From Flavobacteriales bacterium (GTDB lineage Bacteria; Bacteroidota; Bacteroidia; CAIKAF01): a DNA stretch of 63,539 bases. The position numbers and the translations under genes are program-made. The stretch spans positions 1 through 63,539 of the forward strand of contig JANWWP010000037.1 of the NCBI GenBank assembly GCA_025055575.1, read 5' to 3'. The notes beneath the pieces were generated by a model. That model did no database searches, was not told where the DNA came from, and worked only from the letters and a program-made list of their open reading frames with translations. Of this stretch, positions 33,862-40,757 are shown one piece after another (the first letter of the stretch is position 1; every line of letters begins with the position of its first letter).

Positions 33862-35262
33862 TCAATAGCCTAATATCTTCAACATGGATTTGTAGCTCTG
33901 TTCTTTGCTGAAAATATTAGTGTAGTATTCGCCATTCTCGTCCACGTTGATAATGACATGTTTGGGAGCTGGTATCAAGCAATGCTGAATGCCGCCATAT
34001 CCTCCCACGCTTTCCTGGTAAGCGCCCGTATGGAAGAAACCCAGATATAGCGGTTCTTCTTCTTCTGCTTCGCCCATTTTGGGTAAAAAAACCTGGCTGA
34101 TATGGGCCTCGCTGTTGTAATAATCCTGGCTGTCGCACGTGATGCCTCCCAGGTTCACACGCTGGTATTCCCGGTCCCAATGATTCACCGCCAGCATGAT
34201 GAATTTCTGGCCAATACCCCAGGTATCCGGCAGGGTGGTGATGAAACTGCTGTCAATCATATACCAGATTTCCGTGTCGTTTTGTTTTTTTACGTCCAAC
34301 ACACTGTATAGCGCAGCTCCGCTTTCACCCACCGTAAAGGAGCCAAATTCCGAAAAGATCGTGGGCTCTTCCACTCCGTTTTCATTACAAAACTGTTTTA
34401 TCTGGCTCACGATTTCCTGAACGATGTATTCGTAATCAAACTGAAAGTTTAGCGAATTTCGGATAGGCATGCCCCCGCCGATATTCAAAGAGTCCAGTTC
34501 AGGACAAATCTTTTTTAAATCGCAATACACGCGCAGGCATTTGGCCAGTTCGCTCCAATAATAGACGCTGTCGCGGATACCCGTGCTGAAGAAGAAGTGC
34601 AGCATCTTCAGTTTTAAGTTTTTGTTCTTCTTGATCCGCTCTTTATAAAAATCAACAATATCACTGTACCGGATACCAAGTCTTGATGTGTAAAATTCAA
34701 ATTTGGGCTCTTCGTCGCTGGCTATGCGAATGCCGATCTGGGCAGGTTTTTTCAGGTGGGTTTCGTAGTATTGGAGTTCCTTTTTATTATCCAAAACAGG
34801 TATCAGATTGCTGAAACCCTGGTTGATGAATTCCACGATGTATTCCTGATAAAGATCCCTTTTGAAGCCGTTGCAAATGATGTAGTTGTCTTTTCTGAGC
34901 AAACTCCGGTTATATAATTCCCTTACAATCTCCATGTCATAGGCCGAAGAGGTTTCAATATGAATATCGTTTTTCAGGGCTTCTTCCAGAACAAAAGAGA
35001 AATGAGAACTCTTGGTACAATAGCAATAAATGTATTGCCCCCGATAATCCACCTTGGCCATAGCCACTTTAAACCATCGTTTGGCCCTTTGTATTTGTTG
35101 GGATATTTTGGGGAGATAACTGATCTTAAGCGGGGTGCCGTACTGCTTAATGATATCCATCAGATATACGTCGTTAAATACCAGATGATTATCTTCTAAT
35201 CGAAAGCCTTCCTGAGGAAATTCATACGTTTGGTGGATAAGATCCAGATATTTGTTTTTCAT
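33862..35262 (-). CDS. Arginine decarboxylase (PLP, alanine-racemase fold)
   Basis: This fold-type III PLP decarboxylase converts arginine to agmatine. The 466-residue length is that of the compact Bacteroidota arginine decarboxylases, distinct from the ~630-residue SpeA of proteobacteria. Visible features are the PLP-lysine segment YIYCYCTKSSHF near residue 80, a glycine-rich phosphate loop (LNIGGGMPIRNS near 275), SEFGSFTVGESG near 325 and GFFHTGAYQESVGGYGG near 415. The gene looks more AT-rich than its neighbours. The agmatinase-family enzyme at 11462-12559 is the probable next step to putrescine. It stands alone, upstream of tRNA-Arg, with an inverted-repeat-rich promoter region. Confidence 0.88.
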   Translation of the reverse strand: MKNKYLDLIHQTYEFPQEGFRLEDNHLVFNDVYLMDIIKQYGTPLKISYLPKISQQIQRAKRWFKVAMAKVDYRGQYIYCYCTKSSHFSFVLEEALKNDIHIETSSAYDMEIVRELYNRSLLRKDNYIICNGFKRDLYQEYIVEFINQGFSNLIPVLDNKKELQYYETHLKKPAQIGIRIASDEEPKFEFYTSRLGIRYSDIVDFYKERIKKNKNLKLKMLHFFFSTGIRDSVYYWSELAKCLRVYCDLKKICPELDSLNIGGGMPIRNSLNFQFDYEYIVQEIVSQIKQFCNENGVEEPTIFSEFGSFTVGESGAALYSVLDVKKQNDTEIWYMIDSSFITTLPDTWGIGQKFIMLAVNHWDREYQRVNLGGITCDSQDYYNSEAHISQVFLPKMGEAEEEEPLYLGFFHTGAYQESVGGYGGIQHCLIPAPKHVIINVDENGEYYTNIFSKEQSYKSMLKILGY

Positions 35263-35279
35263 GGATTTGAAAAGAGAGG

Positions 35280-35287
35280 CAAAAGTA
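35280..35287 (-). promoter_or_regulatory. Candidate -7 element for arginine decarboxylase
   Basis: TACTTTTG on the minus strand matches TAnnTTTG, 17 nt before the start codon. It overlaps the first of two AAGTAA/TTACTT inverted repeats, so a bound regulator could block it. Confidence 0.5.
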
Positions 35288-35332
35288 ACTTAATTACTTA
35301 ATAGAAAAATGTTCCATCCAAGTAATTTACTT
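35283..35332. promoter_or_regulatory. Paired AAGTAA/TTACTT inverted repeats, candidate operator
   Basis: AAGTAA-N5-TTACTT lies at 35283-35299 and AAGTAA-N1-TTACTT at 35320-35332. Four copies of the same half-site within 50 nt, the first overlapping the -7 element of arginine decarboxylase, suggest a regulatory site. The region is AT-rich, which raises the chance expectation. Confidence 0.4.
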
Positions 35333-35517
35333 TATAAAAAAAATCAACTTTTCGATTGAAATTCAGGGATAGCATTTGCCCTAAAAAATTCTTTGAAAAA
35401 AATTTTTTGTGAAAAATTAGGTCAGATGGATGTCGGTAATCCATCAAAACTTATTAAAATCCAAAAGAGGATTCTTTTTAAAAAAATTACGGCCAGTGCC
35501 TGTAAGTTGAGGCAAAA

Positions 35518-36654
35518 TCAGTTTCTTCGACGTTCCAAGCGCTTTTTAATTTCAGGATACCATGTGCTGAAAGTGCCTTCTGCAATGTTTTCCCGGATCT
35601 TCTGCATGAGAGAAATGTAAAAATGCAGATTGTGCAGTGTGGCCAATTGAAAGGCCAATAACTCTCCGGCACGGAACAGATGGTGGAGATAGGCAAATGT
35701 GTATCCGTCTTCTCCGAACAAATCCGGGTTCAGGGGTTCAAAGCAGGCCTGCCATCGGGCATTTTTTATCTGGAGCATTCCTTCCCAGGTGAATAGCATT
35801 CCGTGCCGTGCATTGCGGGTGGGCATCACGCAATCCATCATATCCACGCCGCGGGCCACGGCTTCCAGGATGTTGGATGGCGTGCCCACCCCCATCAAAT
35901 AACGAGGCTTTTGGCGCGGGAGGATGTCGGTCACGATGTCCAGCATCGCGTACATGGTGTCTTCAGGTTCTCCCACTGCCAGGCCCCCGATGGCATATCC
36001 CACGGCGTTCAAGGCCGCTACAAAACGGGCCGAGGCTTCTCTGAGTTCAGGATACACGGCCCCTTGTGCAATAGGGAAGAGCGCTTGAGGGTGGCCATAC
36101 AGCGGGCGCGTGCCGACCAGCCGGTCCCAGCATCTTTCCAGCCACCGGTGGGTACGTTCCACACTTTGCCGGGCGTAAGATTCCGTGCAAGGGTAGGGGG
36201 GACACTCGTCAAAAGCCATAATTATATCGGCGCCGATGCTCCGCTGAATGTCGATGACTTTCTCCGGGGTAAAAAAGTGCTTCGATCCATCAATATGGGA
36301 TTGAAAATGAACACCTTCTTCCGTGATTGTGCGTTTTTCTGCCAGGGAGTACACCTGATAACCGCCGCTGTCGGTGAGCACCGGCGCTTTCCAGTTCATA
36401 AAACGGTGAATGCCGCCGGCTTTCTCCAGGATTTCGGGGCCGGGCCGGAGGTACAGATGATAGGTGTTCGCCAGTACAATGCGGGCTTTCACCTGATGGT
36501 GCAAGTCTTCGGCCCGCACGCTTTTCACCGTGGCAACGGTGCCCACCGGCATGAAAACCGGGGTTTCAATGCGGCCATGCGGCGTTTCAAGACATCCCAC
36601 GCGGGCCCGCGTGCCGCTATCCTCCCGAATTAACGTGAATTTAAAATCGTCCAT
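35518..36654 (-). CDS. tgt: tRNA-guanine transglycosylase (Tgt), zinc motif absent
   Basis: Tgt swaps G34 for a queuine precursor in GUN-anticodon tRNAs. The ATG at 36654 is chosen because it sits one base into the stop of the upstream gene (TGATG). Catalytic-core motifs are LTDSGGYQVYSLAEKR near residue 90, with the nucleophile-assisting Asp, IIMAFDECPPYP near 145, GVGTPSNILEAVARGVDMMDC near 262 (nucleophile Asp) and MPTRNARHGMLF. The usual C-x-C-x2-C zinc site before AYLHHL is missing: the segment reads NPDLFGEDGYTFAYLHHLF, with only the terminal His in TLHNLHFY kept. Bacteroidota Tgt proteins often show this. Length 378 is normal. Confidence 0.93.
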   Translation of the reverse strand: MDDFKFTLIREDSGTRARVGCLETPHGRIETPVFMPVGTVATVKSVRAEDLHHQVKARIVLANTYHLYLRPGPEILEKAGGIHRFMNWKAPVLTDSGGYQVYSLAEKRTITEEGVHFQSHIDGSKHFFTPEKVIDIQRSIGADIIMAFDECPPYPCTESYARQSVERTHRWLERCWDRLVGTRPLYGHPQALFPIAQGAVYPELREASARFVAALNAVGYAIGGLAVGEPEDTMYAMLDIVTDILPRQKPRYLMGVGTPSNILEAVARGVDMMDCVMPTRNARHGMLFTWEGMLQIKNARWQACFEPLNPDLFGEDGYTFAYLHHLFRAGELLAFQLATLHNLHFYISLMQKIRENIAEGTFSTWYPEIKKRLERRRN

Positions 36655-37274
36655 CAGGGATTGAAATACCCGCTGCGGCCTTTTAAAACCCATTCGGCCA
36701 AGGCATCGGCCATTTCCGGAAACTGTTCAAAGTTGGCAGAAGCCCTGTTCACGACGATTTTGCACCGATGGCCTTCCAGAGTCCTTAACCAGGTGTGGTA
36801 TTGTTGTCCCACCCGTTCCAGATAGCTTTCCTGGATCAGTTTTTCATAATGGCGGCCTCTTTTCAAAATGTTGAACATGAGGCCTTGCACGCTGTCTTCC
36901 AGCCAGATGATATGAGTGGGCCGCGGAGCTTGGGGTGCCAGAATGGAAAAAATCCGGCTGAACAGATTAAATTCATGCGTGCTCAAGTTGATGGAGGCAA
37001 AAACGGCGGATTTTTCAAAAACGTAATCGACCACGGCCCATTCATGGAAGAGGTCGCCTTGGCTTAGTTCGCGCTGTAACTGCTGAAAGCGTTCCGCCAG
37101 AAAAAACAATTCCACCGGAAAGGCATACCGTTCCGGATTTTGATAAAAAAAGGGTAAGAATGGGTTGTCGGCAAAATTTTCGAGCACCAGCCGGGCATTC
37201 AGCCTTTCGGCAAGCATACGGGCCAGGGTCGTTTTCCCGGATCCGATATTGCCCTCAATGGCCAGATAATTCAT
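36654..37274 (-). CDS. Deoxynucleoside kinase
   Basis: A 206-residue P-loop kinase of the dNK/dGK family that phosphorylates deoxynucleosides for salvage. The P-loop is EGNIGSGKTTLARML at residues 7-21; the substrate-side ENFADNPFLPFFYQNPERYAF and ELFFLAERFQQLQ follow. A LID-type arginine segment (NILKRGRHYEKLIQ) and the C-terminal HRCKIVVNR complete the family outline. The exact base preference is not readable. It shares one base with tgt downstream, and a TAnnTTTG element lies just upstream, so it starts a dNK-tgt operon. Confidence 0.9.
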   Translation of the reverse strand: MNYLAIEGNIGSGKTTLARMLAERLNARLVLENFADNPFLPFFYQNPERYAFPVELFFLAERFQQLQRELSQGDLFHEWAVVDYVFEKSAVFASINLSTHEFNLFSRIFSILAPQAPRPTHIIWLEDSVQGLMFNILKRGRHYEKLIQESYLERVGQQYHTWLRTLEGHRCKIVVNRASANFEQFPEMADALAEWVLKGRSGYFNP

Positions 37275-37281
37275 CAGAAGG

Positions 37282-37289
37282 CAAAAGTA
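37282..37289 (-). promoter_or_regulatory. Candidate -7 element for the deoxynucleoside kinase-tgt operon
   Basis: TACTTTTG on the minus strand matches TAnnTTTG and ends 7 nt from the ATG, giving a leader of a few nucleotides at most. No TTG at standard spacing. Confidence 0.45.
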
Positions 37290-37491
37290 GGGAAAGGCAT
37301 TTCTCTTAACAGGCTCCGAAATCCTCTCGGGTCGGCTGCCAATTTTTTAATAATCTATCCCGAAATGACTTTTCGTGAAGGCAGTTAAAATTGGGCACAT
37401 ACATTTTTGAAACATTCTAACTAAAGAAATATGTAAATCCAGCGCATGGATATAATGGACGCGGTAGGGCTGTCGGATTATTTTGATTTTT

Positions 37492-38013
37492 TCACAAAAA
37501 AGAAGGGGGTAGGCCGGATGGCTTGAAGGCTTGCCAAGGCTTCACCGGCCCCTGGTCAGGGCATTGTTGCAAAAGTTCGGCCAGGGTGCGGTTCAATACA
37601 GGGTGGCGCCAATGCGGCGCCAACTCTGCGGCAGGCACCAGGGCAAACCTGCGCAGATGAAGGCGGGGATGTGGAATTTCCAGATGCGCATTCCGGAAAG
37701 TCTTTTCAGGCAGCATGAGAATGTCCAGGTCTATGGTTCTGTCCTGATAACCGGCTTGTCTGAGTCTGTGCCGTCCCATCTCCAGCTCAATTTGTAAAAG
37801 AATTTTCAGCACTTCCGGAGGCGCCAGTCCGGAGTCAACCACATGGGCCTGGTTAAAAAAAATATATGGGCTCTCGAAGCCCCAAGAAGGAGAAAAATAC
37901 AGGGCGGAGCTCCGCACAGGCGGAAGGCCCGCCTCCGAGCACCTTCGGACGGCTTCGGCCAGCCTCTCCGTCGGATTATTCAGGTTGCTGCCGGCCAGAA
38001 TCAGGTATTCCAT
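37492..38013 (-). CDS. folK: HPPK (FolK), dihydropterin pyrophosphokinase
   Basis: FolK transfers pyrophosphate from ATP to 6-hydroxymethyl-dihydropterin in folate synthesis. The 173-residue protein has the family motifs LAGSNLNNPTERLAEAV at the start, SPSWGFESPYIFFNQ near residue 42, the catalytic RHRLRQAGYQDRTIDLDIL near 80-98 with the two metal-binding Asp, and IPHPRLHLRRFALVPAAEL near 112. The start overlaps the 3' end of pth by 38 nt, an unusually long overlap, so its 5' end is read inside pth. Confidence 0.95.
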   Translation of the reverse strand: MEYLILAGSNLNNPTERLAEAVRRCSEAGLPPVRSSALYFSPSWGFESPYIFFNQAHVVDSGLAPPEVLKILLQIELEMGRHRLRQAGYQDRTIDLDILMLPEKTFRNAHLEIPHPRLHLRRFALVPAAELAPHWRHPVLNRTLAELLQQCPDQGPVKPWQAFKPSGLPPSFL

Positions 38014-38605
38014 GGGAGGATGTGGAATCGGACGCCATTTTGATCGGTCCGTTAAAAGCGTTCATCGCGGCTGGAAGGCCTCTTGTCAGGACATGAAGCA
38101 CAGCATCGGCGGCACGCTCCAAAGCGGCTGTATAGAGGGGCATTTCCGCGGGTTCCGGAGCGCTTAATACATACTTGGCCTGGTGACCGGGCAAAAAATT
38201 GTGGCCCACCCCAATGCGCAGCCGGGGCCATTGGCCATGACCAATATACTCCTGGATGCTGGCCAAACCGTTGTGTCCGCCCGGACTGCCCTGCTGTCGC
38301 AGCCTTAAGGTGCCCACCGGCAAAGCAATATCATCGGTGATCACCAGCAGATGGGCCGGTGACAGCTGGAGTTTATCCAAATAATGCCGGACCGCCTTTC
38401 CGCTCAGATTCATAAAAGTTTCCGGTTTGAGCAAAAAAACCGGACGGCCTTTAATCCGCAGGGAGGCTGTCTGGCCCAGTTTTTCCTTGGCCCAGGAAAC
38501 CTCAAACCTGCGGCCCAGAATGTCCAGCACCTCAAAACCGGCATTGTGCCGTGTGCCCGCATATTCCGTGCCCGGATTTCCCAGTCCGCAAATGAGCCAA
38601 TGCAT
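37976..38605 (-). CDS. pth: Peptidyl-tRNA hydrolase
   Basis: Pth releases tRNA from prematurely dropped peptidyl-tRNA. The start at MHWLICGLGNPG is fixed by the family N-terminus; the open frame upstream has no homologous sequence. Visible motifs: GLGNPGTEYAGTRHNAGFE with the catalytic His near residue 20, KPETFMNLSGKAV near 65, VITDDIALPVGTLRLR near 92 and GSPGGHNGLASI near 112. At 209 residues it carries a tail about 20 residues longer than E. coli Pth, and this tail is what overlaps folK. A perfect 18-bp palindrome lies about 50 nt upstream of the start. Confidence 0.95.
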   Translation of the reverse strand: MHWLICGLGNPGTEYAGTRHNAGFEVLDILGRRFEVSWAKEKLGQTASLRIKGRPVFLLKPETFMNLSGKAVRHYLDKLQLSPAHLLVITDDIALPVGTLRLRQQGSPGGHNGLASIQEYIGHGQWPRLRIGVGHNFLPGHQAKYVLSAPEPAEMPLYTAALERAADAVLHVLTRGLPAAMNAFNGPIKMASDSTSSHGIPDSGRQQPE

Positions 38606-38646
38606 ACATCTATGTCCCGGCAGCGAAGTAAAGCATGAAATGGTTT

Positions 38647-38654
38647 GAAAAATA
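38647..38654 (-). promoter_or_regulatory. Near-match -7 element for pth-folK
   Basis: TATTTTTC on the minus strand differs from TAnnTTTG only in its last base. It lies 41 nt before the pth ATG and directly downstream (on the minus strand) of the 18-bp palindrome, so the palindrome would occupy the spacer between -7 and -33. Confidence 0.3.
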
Positions 38655-38655
38655 C

Positions 38656-38673
38656 CTATTATTGCAATAATAG
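38656..38673. promoter_or_regulatory. Perfect 18-bp palindrome, candidate operator
   Basis: CTATTATTGCAATAATAG equals its own reverse complement over all 18 bases. It is in the 159-nt divergent gap between pth and the small eRF1-like gene, next to a near-consensus -7 for pth. A site for a dimeric helix-turn-helix regulator is the simplest reading. No regulator gene is nearby. Confidence 0.5.
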
Positions 38674-38732
38674 ACTTTATTTCGTTAAACACAGTTTTTA
38701 TCTAAGCCAAATGGATGCTGGTTCTTTCTATT

Positions 38733-38740
38733 TAAATTTG
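38733..38740 (+). promoter_or_regulatory. Candidate -7 element for the eRF1-like small protein
   Basis: TAAATTTG matches TAnnTTTG and lies 24 nt before the start codon. No -33 TTG at standard spacing. Confidence 0.4.
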
Positions 38741-38764
38741 GCAGCCCGTTAAAGCCATAAAGTA

Positions 38765-39181
38765 ATGATGACAAAAAATAACATTTTCGCGGTATGGATG
38801 GATTACTCCGGCGCTCGGATTGGCCGGCCCGTCAATGGAGAAATTCAATTAGAATCTCTAGACTCCGGGGTGGAAACCCATTTAAGGGAAGAAGGCCAAA
38901 CGGCCGACCACACCCGGTTTTCTCCGATGCATGTATCCAACAATGAGCATCGGAACCAAAATCGTCACCGTGAACAGGTAAAAAAATACTGGAAAGCGCT
39001 GGCCGAAAAACTGCACGAGGCGCAAGGTGTCCACTTAATAGGTCCTGGAGAAGCCAAAAAAGAGTTTGCCCAGTATTTAAAAGAGCATAACAAAAACCTA
39101 CCGGCCGTTTTAACCGTAGAAAACAGCGAAGCCCTGACCGAACGCCAGCTTCTGGCGCGGATGCGTCAGCTGCTTTCATAA
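38765..39181 (+). CDS. Small conserved protein resembling eRF1 domain 3 / Pelota C-terminal fold
   Basis: The 138-residue protein starts FAVWMDYSGARIGRPVNGEI, a pattern (VW[MI]D.S.A.I) seen in Bacteroidota conserved hypotheticals and in proteins annotated as translational-machinery or host-attachment related. A charged His/Arg/Asn-rich helix follows (NNEHRNQNRHREQVKKYWKAL), then GVHLIGPGEAKKEFAQYL, which recalls the GPGxAKxxF of the eRF1 domain 3 fold, and a C-terminal helix TERQLLARMRQLL. This is motif-level resemblance only; a ribosome-linked role is inference. It has a candidate promoter and is divergent from pth. Confidence 0.6.
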   Translation: MMTKNNIFAVWMDYSGARIGRPVNGEIQLESLDSGVETHLREEGQTADHTRFSPMHVSNNEHRNQNRHREQVKKYWKALAEKLHEAQGVHLIGPGEAKKEFAQYLKEHNKNLPAVLTVENSEALTERQLLARMRQLLS

Positions 39182-39212
39182 ACAAATTTTTAGCCTACCT
39201 CAAAAGAAATTC

Positions 39213-39246
39213 TTGTCTCGGTTGTCAGGCCTTCTGCCTACCTTTG
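39213..39246 (+). promoter_or_regulatory. Promoter of the nfeD-stomatin operon
   Basis: TTG (39213-39215), a 23-nt spacer and TACCTTTG (39239-39246) fit the Bacteroidota pattern TTG-N17-23-TAnnTTTG. The -7 ends 8 nt before the NfeD ATG, so the transcript would have almost no leader. Confidence 0.5.
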
Positions 39247-39254
39247 TGTGAAGG

Positions 39255-39707
39255 ATGGAAGCTATTTCCCCATGGCATTGGTGGCTGGCAGGGGCGTGTT
39301 TTTTGTTCATACTGGAAATATTCACCCCGGCTTTAGTGGCGGCTTGTCTGGGAGTGGGCTGCGCGGGGGCGGCTTTGGCGGCATGGCTGGGCGCCGGCCC
39401 TGAAGTTCAATGGCTCATTTTTTCGTTGGTTTCGGCAGGGACCTTTTGGGGGGTTCGCCCATTTGTGAAAAAAGTGGCCTTTAAAGGCAGCCATAATTTG
39501 AAGACCAATGTGGAGGGGCTGAAGGGAAAGACGGGCCGGGTGCTGGAATCTGTGAATAATAAAGAAGGCACCGGCCGCGTGTGGGTGGAAGGCGACGATT
39601 GGAAGGCTGTTTCGGCCCATAACGAAGAAATTCTGGAAGCAGGCGCACCGGTGCGTGTTATTAAAGTGGATTCCACAATTCTTGTAGTAGAACGCATTAA
39701 AACATAA
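39255..39707 (+). CDS. NfeD-family membrane protein (short form)
   Basis: A 150-residue protein with three or so N-terminal transmembrane helices (WWLAGACFLFILEIFTPALV, AACLGVGCAGAALAAWLG, WLIFSLVSAGTFWGVRPF) and a C-terminal OB-fold (about 90-150: GLKGKTGRVLESV, GRVWVEGDDWKAVS, VRVIKVDSTILVVERI). It lacks the ClpP-like protease part of long NfeD proteins. Short NfeD proteins pair with SPFH proteins, and the stomatin-like gene follows 41 nt downstream, so the two likely form a membrane microdomain complex. Confidence 0.92.
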   Translation: MEAISPWHWWLAGACFLFILEIFTPALVAACLGVGCAGAALAAWLGAGPEVQWLIFSLVSAGTFWGVRPFVKKVAFKGSHNLKTNVEGLKGKTGRVLESVNNKEGTGRVWVEGDDWKAVSAHNEEILEAGAPVRVIKVDSTILVVERIKT

Positions 39708-39748
39708 AAAATAAATTATTTATAATCAAAAATTTTAGTATTAATACA

Positions 39749-40729
39749 ATGGGCCCCCAGATAATTGTTTTGCTTATTGCGCTTTTCGTAGTGCTCTTTG
39801 CGTTGAGAGGATTTAAAATTGTCCAGCAATCCGAAACCATGATTGTGGAACGCCTAGGCCGGTATCACAGAACGTTGAACTCGGGAATCAACATCATTTG
39901 GCCTGTGATTGACCGGCCGCGCGCCATCATGTGGCGCCAGGTACGTTCAGGACTGGATGGAAGGGTGTATGCTACCACCAAGCCTGTGGTGCGCATTGAT
40001 TTAAGGGAGTCGGTGTATGATTTCCCTAAGCAAAGCGTGATCACCCGCGATAATGTGGTGACGGAAATCAATGCAGTCATTTATTTTCAAATCACCGATC
40101 CGGTGAAAGCTGTGTATGAAATCGCCAATCTGCCGGAAGCTATAGAAAAGCTGACGCAGACAACACTGCGCAATGTGATCGGGGAGATGGACCTGGACGA
40201 AACCCTGACTTCCAGGGATACCATCAATTCTAAATTGCGGAGCGTGCTGGACGAAGCCACCCACAAATGGGGCGTCAAGGTGAACCGTGTGGAATTGCAG
40301 GATATCAACCCGCCCCACGATATCCGCGATGCCATGGAAAAGCAAATGCGCGCGGAGCGCGATAAAAGGGCAAAAATTCTGGAAGCCGAAGGCACCAAAG
40401 CCCAGTTGACGCTCGAAGCGGAAGGCCGAAAGATGGCCGAAATCAACAAGGCCGAAGGTGAAAAGCAAGCGCAGATCCTCAAAGCGGAAGGCGAGGCCGA
40501 GGCCCGTCTGCGAGTCGCCGCAGCAGAGGCCGAAGCCATTCGCCGCGTGGCGGATGCGGTGGCCAATCTTCAGGGCGATCCGGTGCAGTACCTCGTAGCC
40601 ATCCGCTATATTGATACTTTAAAAGAAATGGTAGGTGGCAAAGACAATAAAACGGTGTACATTCCATACGAAGCCACAGCCTTGTTATCTTCCGTGGGCA
40701 GCCTCCGCGACTTATTTATAAAAGAGTAA
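39749..40729 (+). CDS. SPFH/stomatin-like protein (paraslipin/QmcA type)
   Basis: The 326-residue protein has an N-terminal membrane helix (IIVLLIALFVVLFAL), an SPFH domain starting FKIVQQSETMIVERLGRYHR and containing ESVYDFPKQSVITRDNV and GEMDLDETLTSRDTIN, then a long Ala/Glu/Lys coiled coil (ILEAEGTKAQLTLEAEGRKM and similar repeats to about residue 270), and a C-terminal YLVAIRYIDTLKEMVGG. It should oligomerise into a ring on the inner membrane. The NfeD gene immediately upstream is the usual partner. The client protein or lipid is unknown. Confidence 0.95.
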   Translation: MGPQIIVLLIALFVVLFALRGFKIVQQSETMIVERLGRYHRTLNSGINIIWPVIDRPRAIMWRQVRSGLDGRVYATTKPVVRIDLRESVYDFPKQSVITRDNVVTEINAVIYFQITDPVKAVYEIANLPEAIEKLTQTTLRNVIGEMDLDETLTSRDTINSKLRSVLDEATHKWGVKVNRVELQDINPPHDIRDAMEKQMRAERDKRAKILEAEGTKAQLTLEAEGRKMAEINKAEGEKQAQILKAEGEAEARLRVAAAEAEAIRRVADAVANLQGDPVQYLVAIRYIDTLKEMVGGKDNKTVYIPYEATALLSSVGSLRDLFIKE

Positions 40730-40757
40730 CCCCCTTTTATTTTATTTAAATTAATAA

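Noticed and set aside
35463-35490. Weak hairpin AATCC/GGATT with a T-tract after tgt
   Set aside because: The stem is only 5 bp and AT-rich; too weak to call a terminator on the minus strand, although T-tracts are present.
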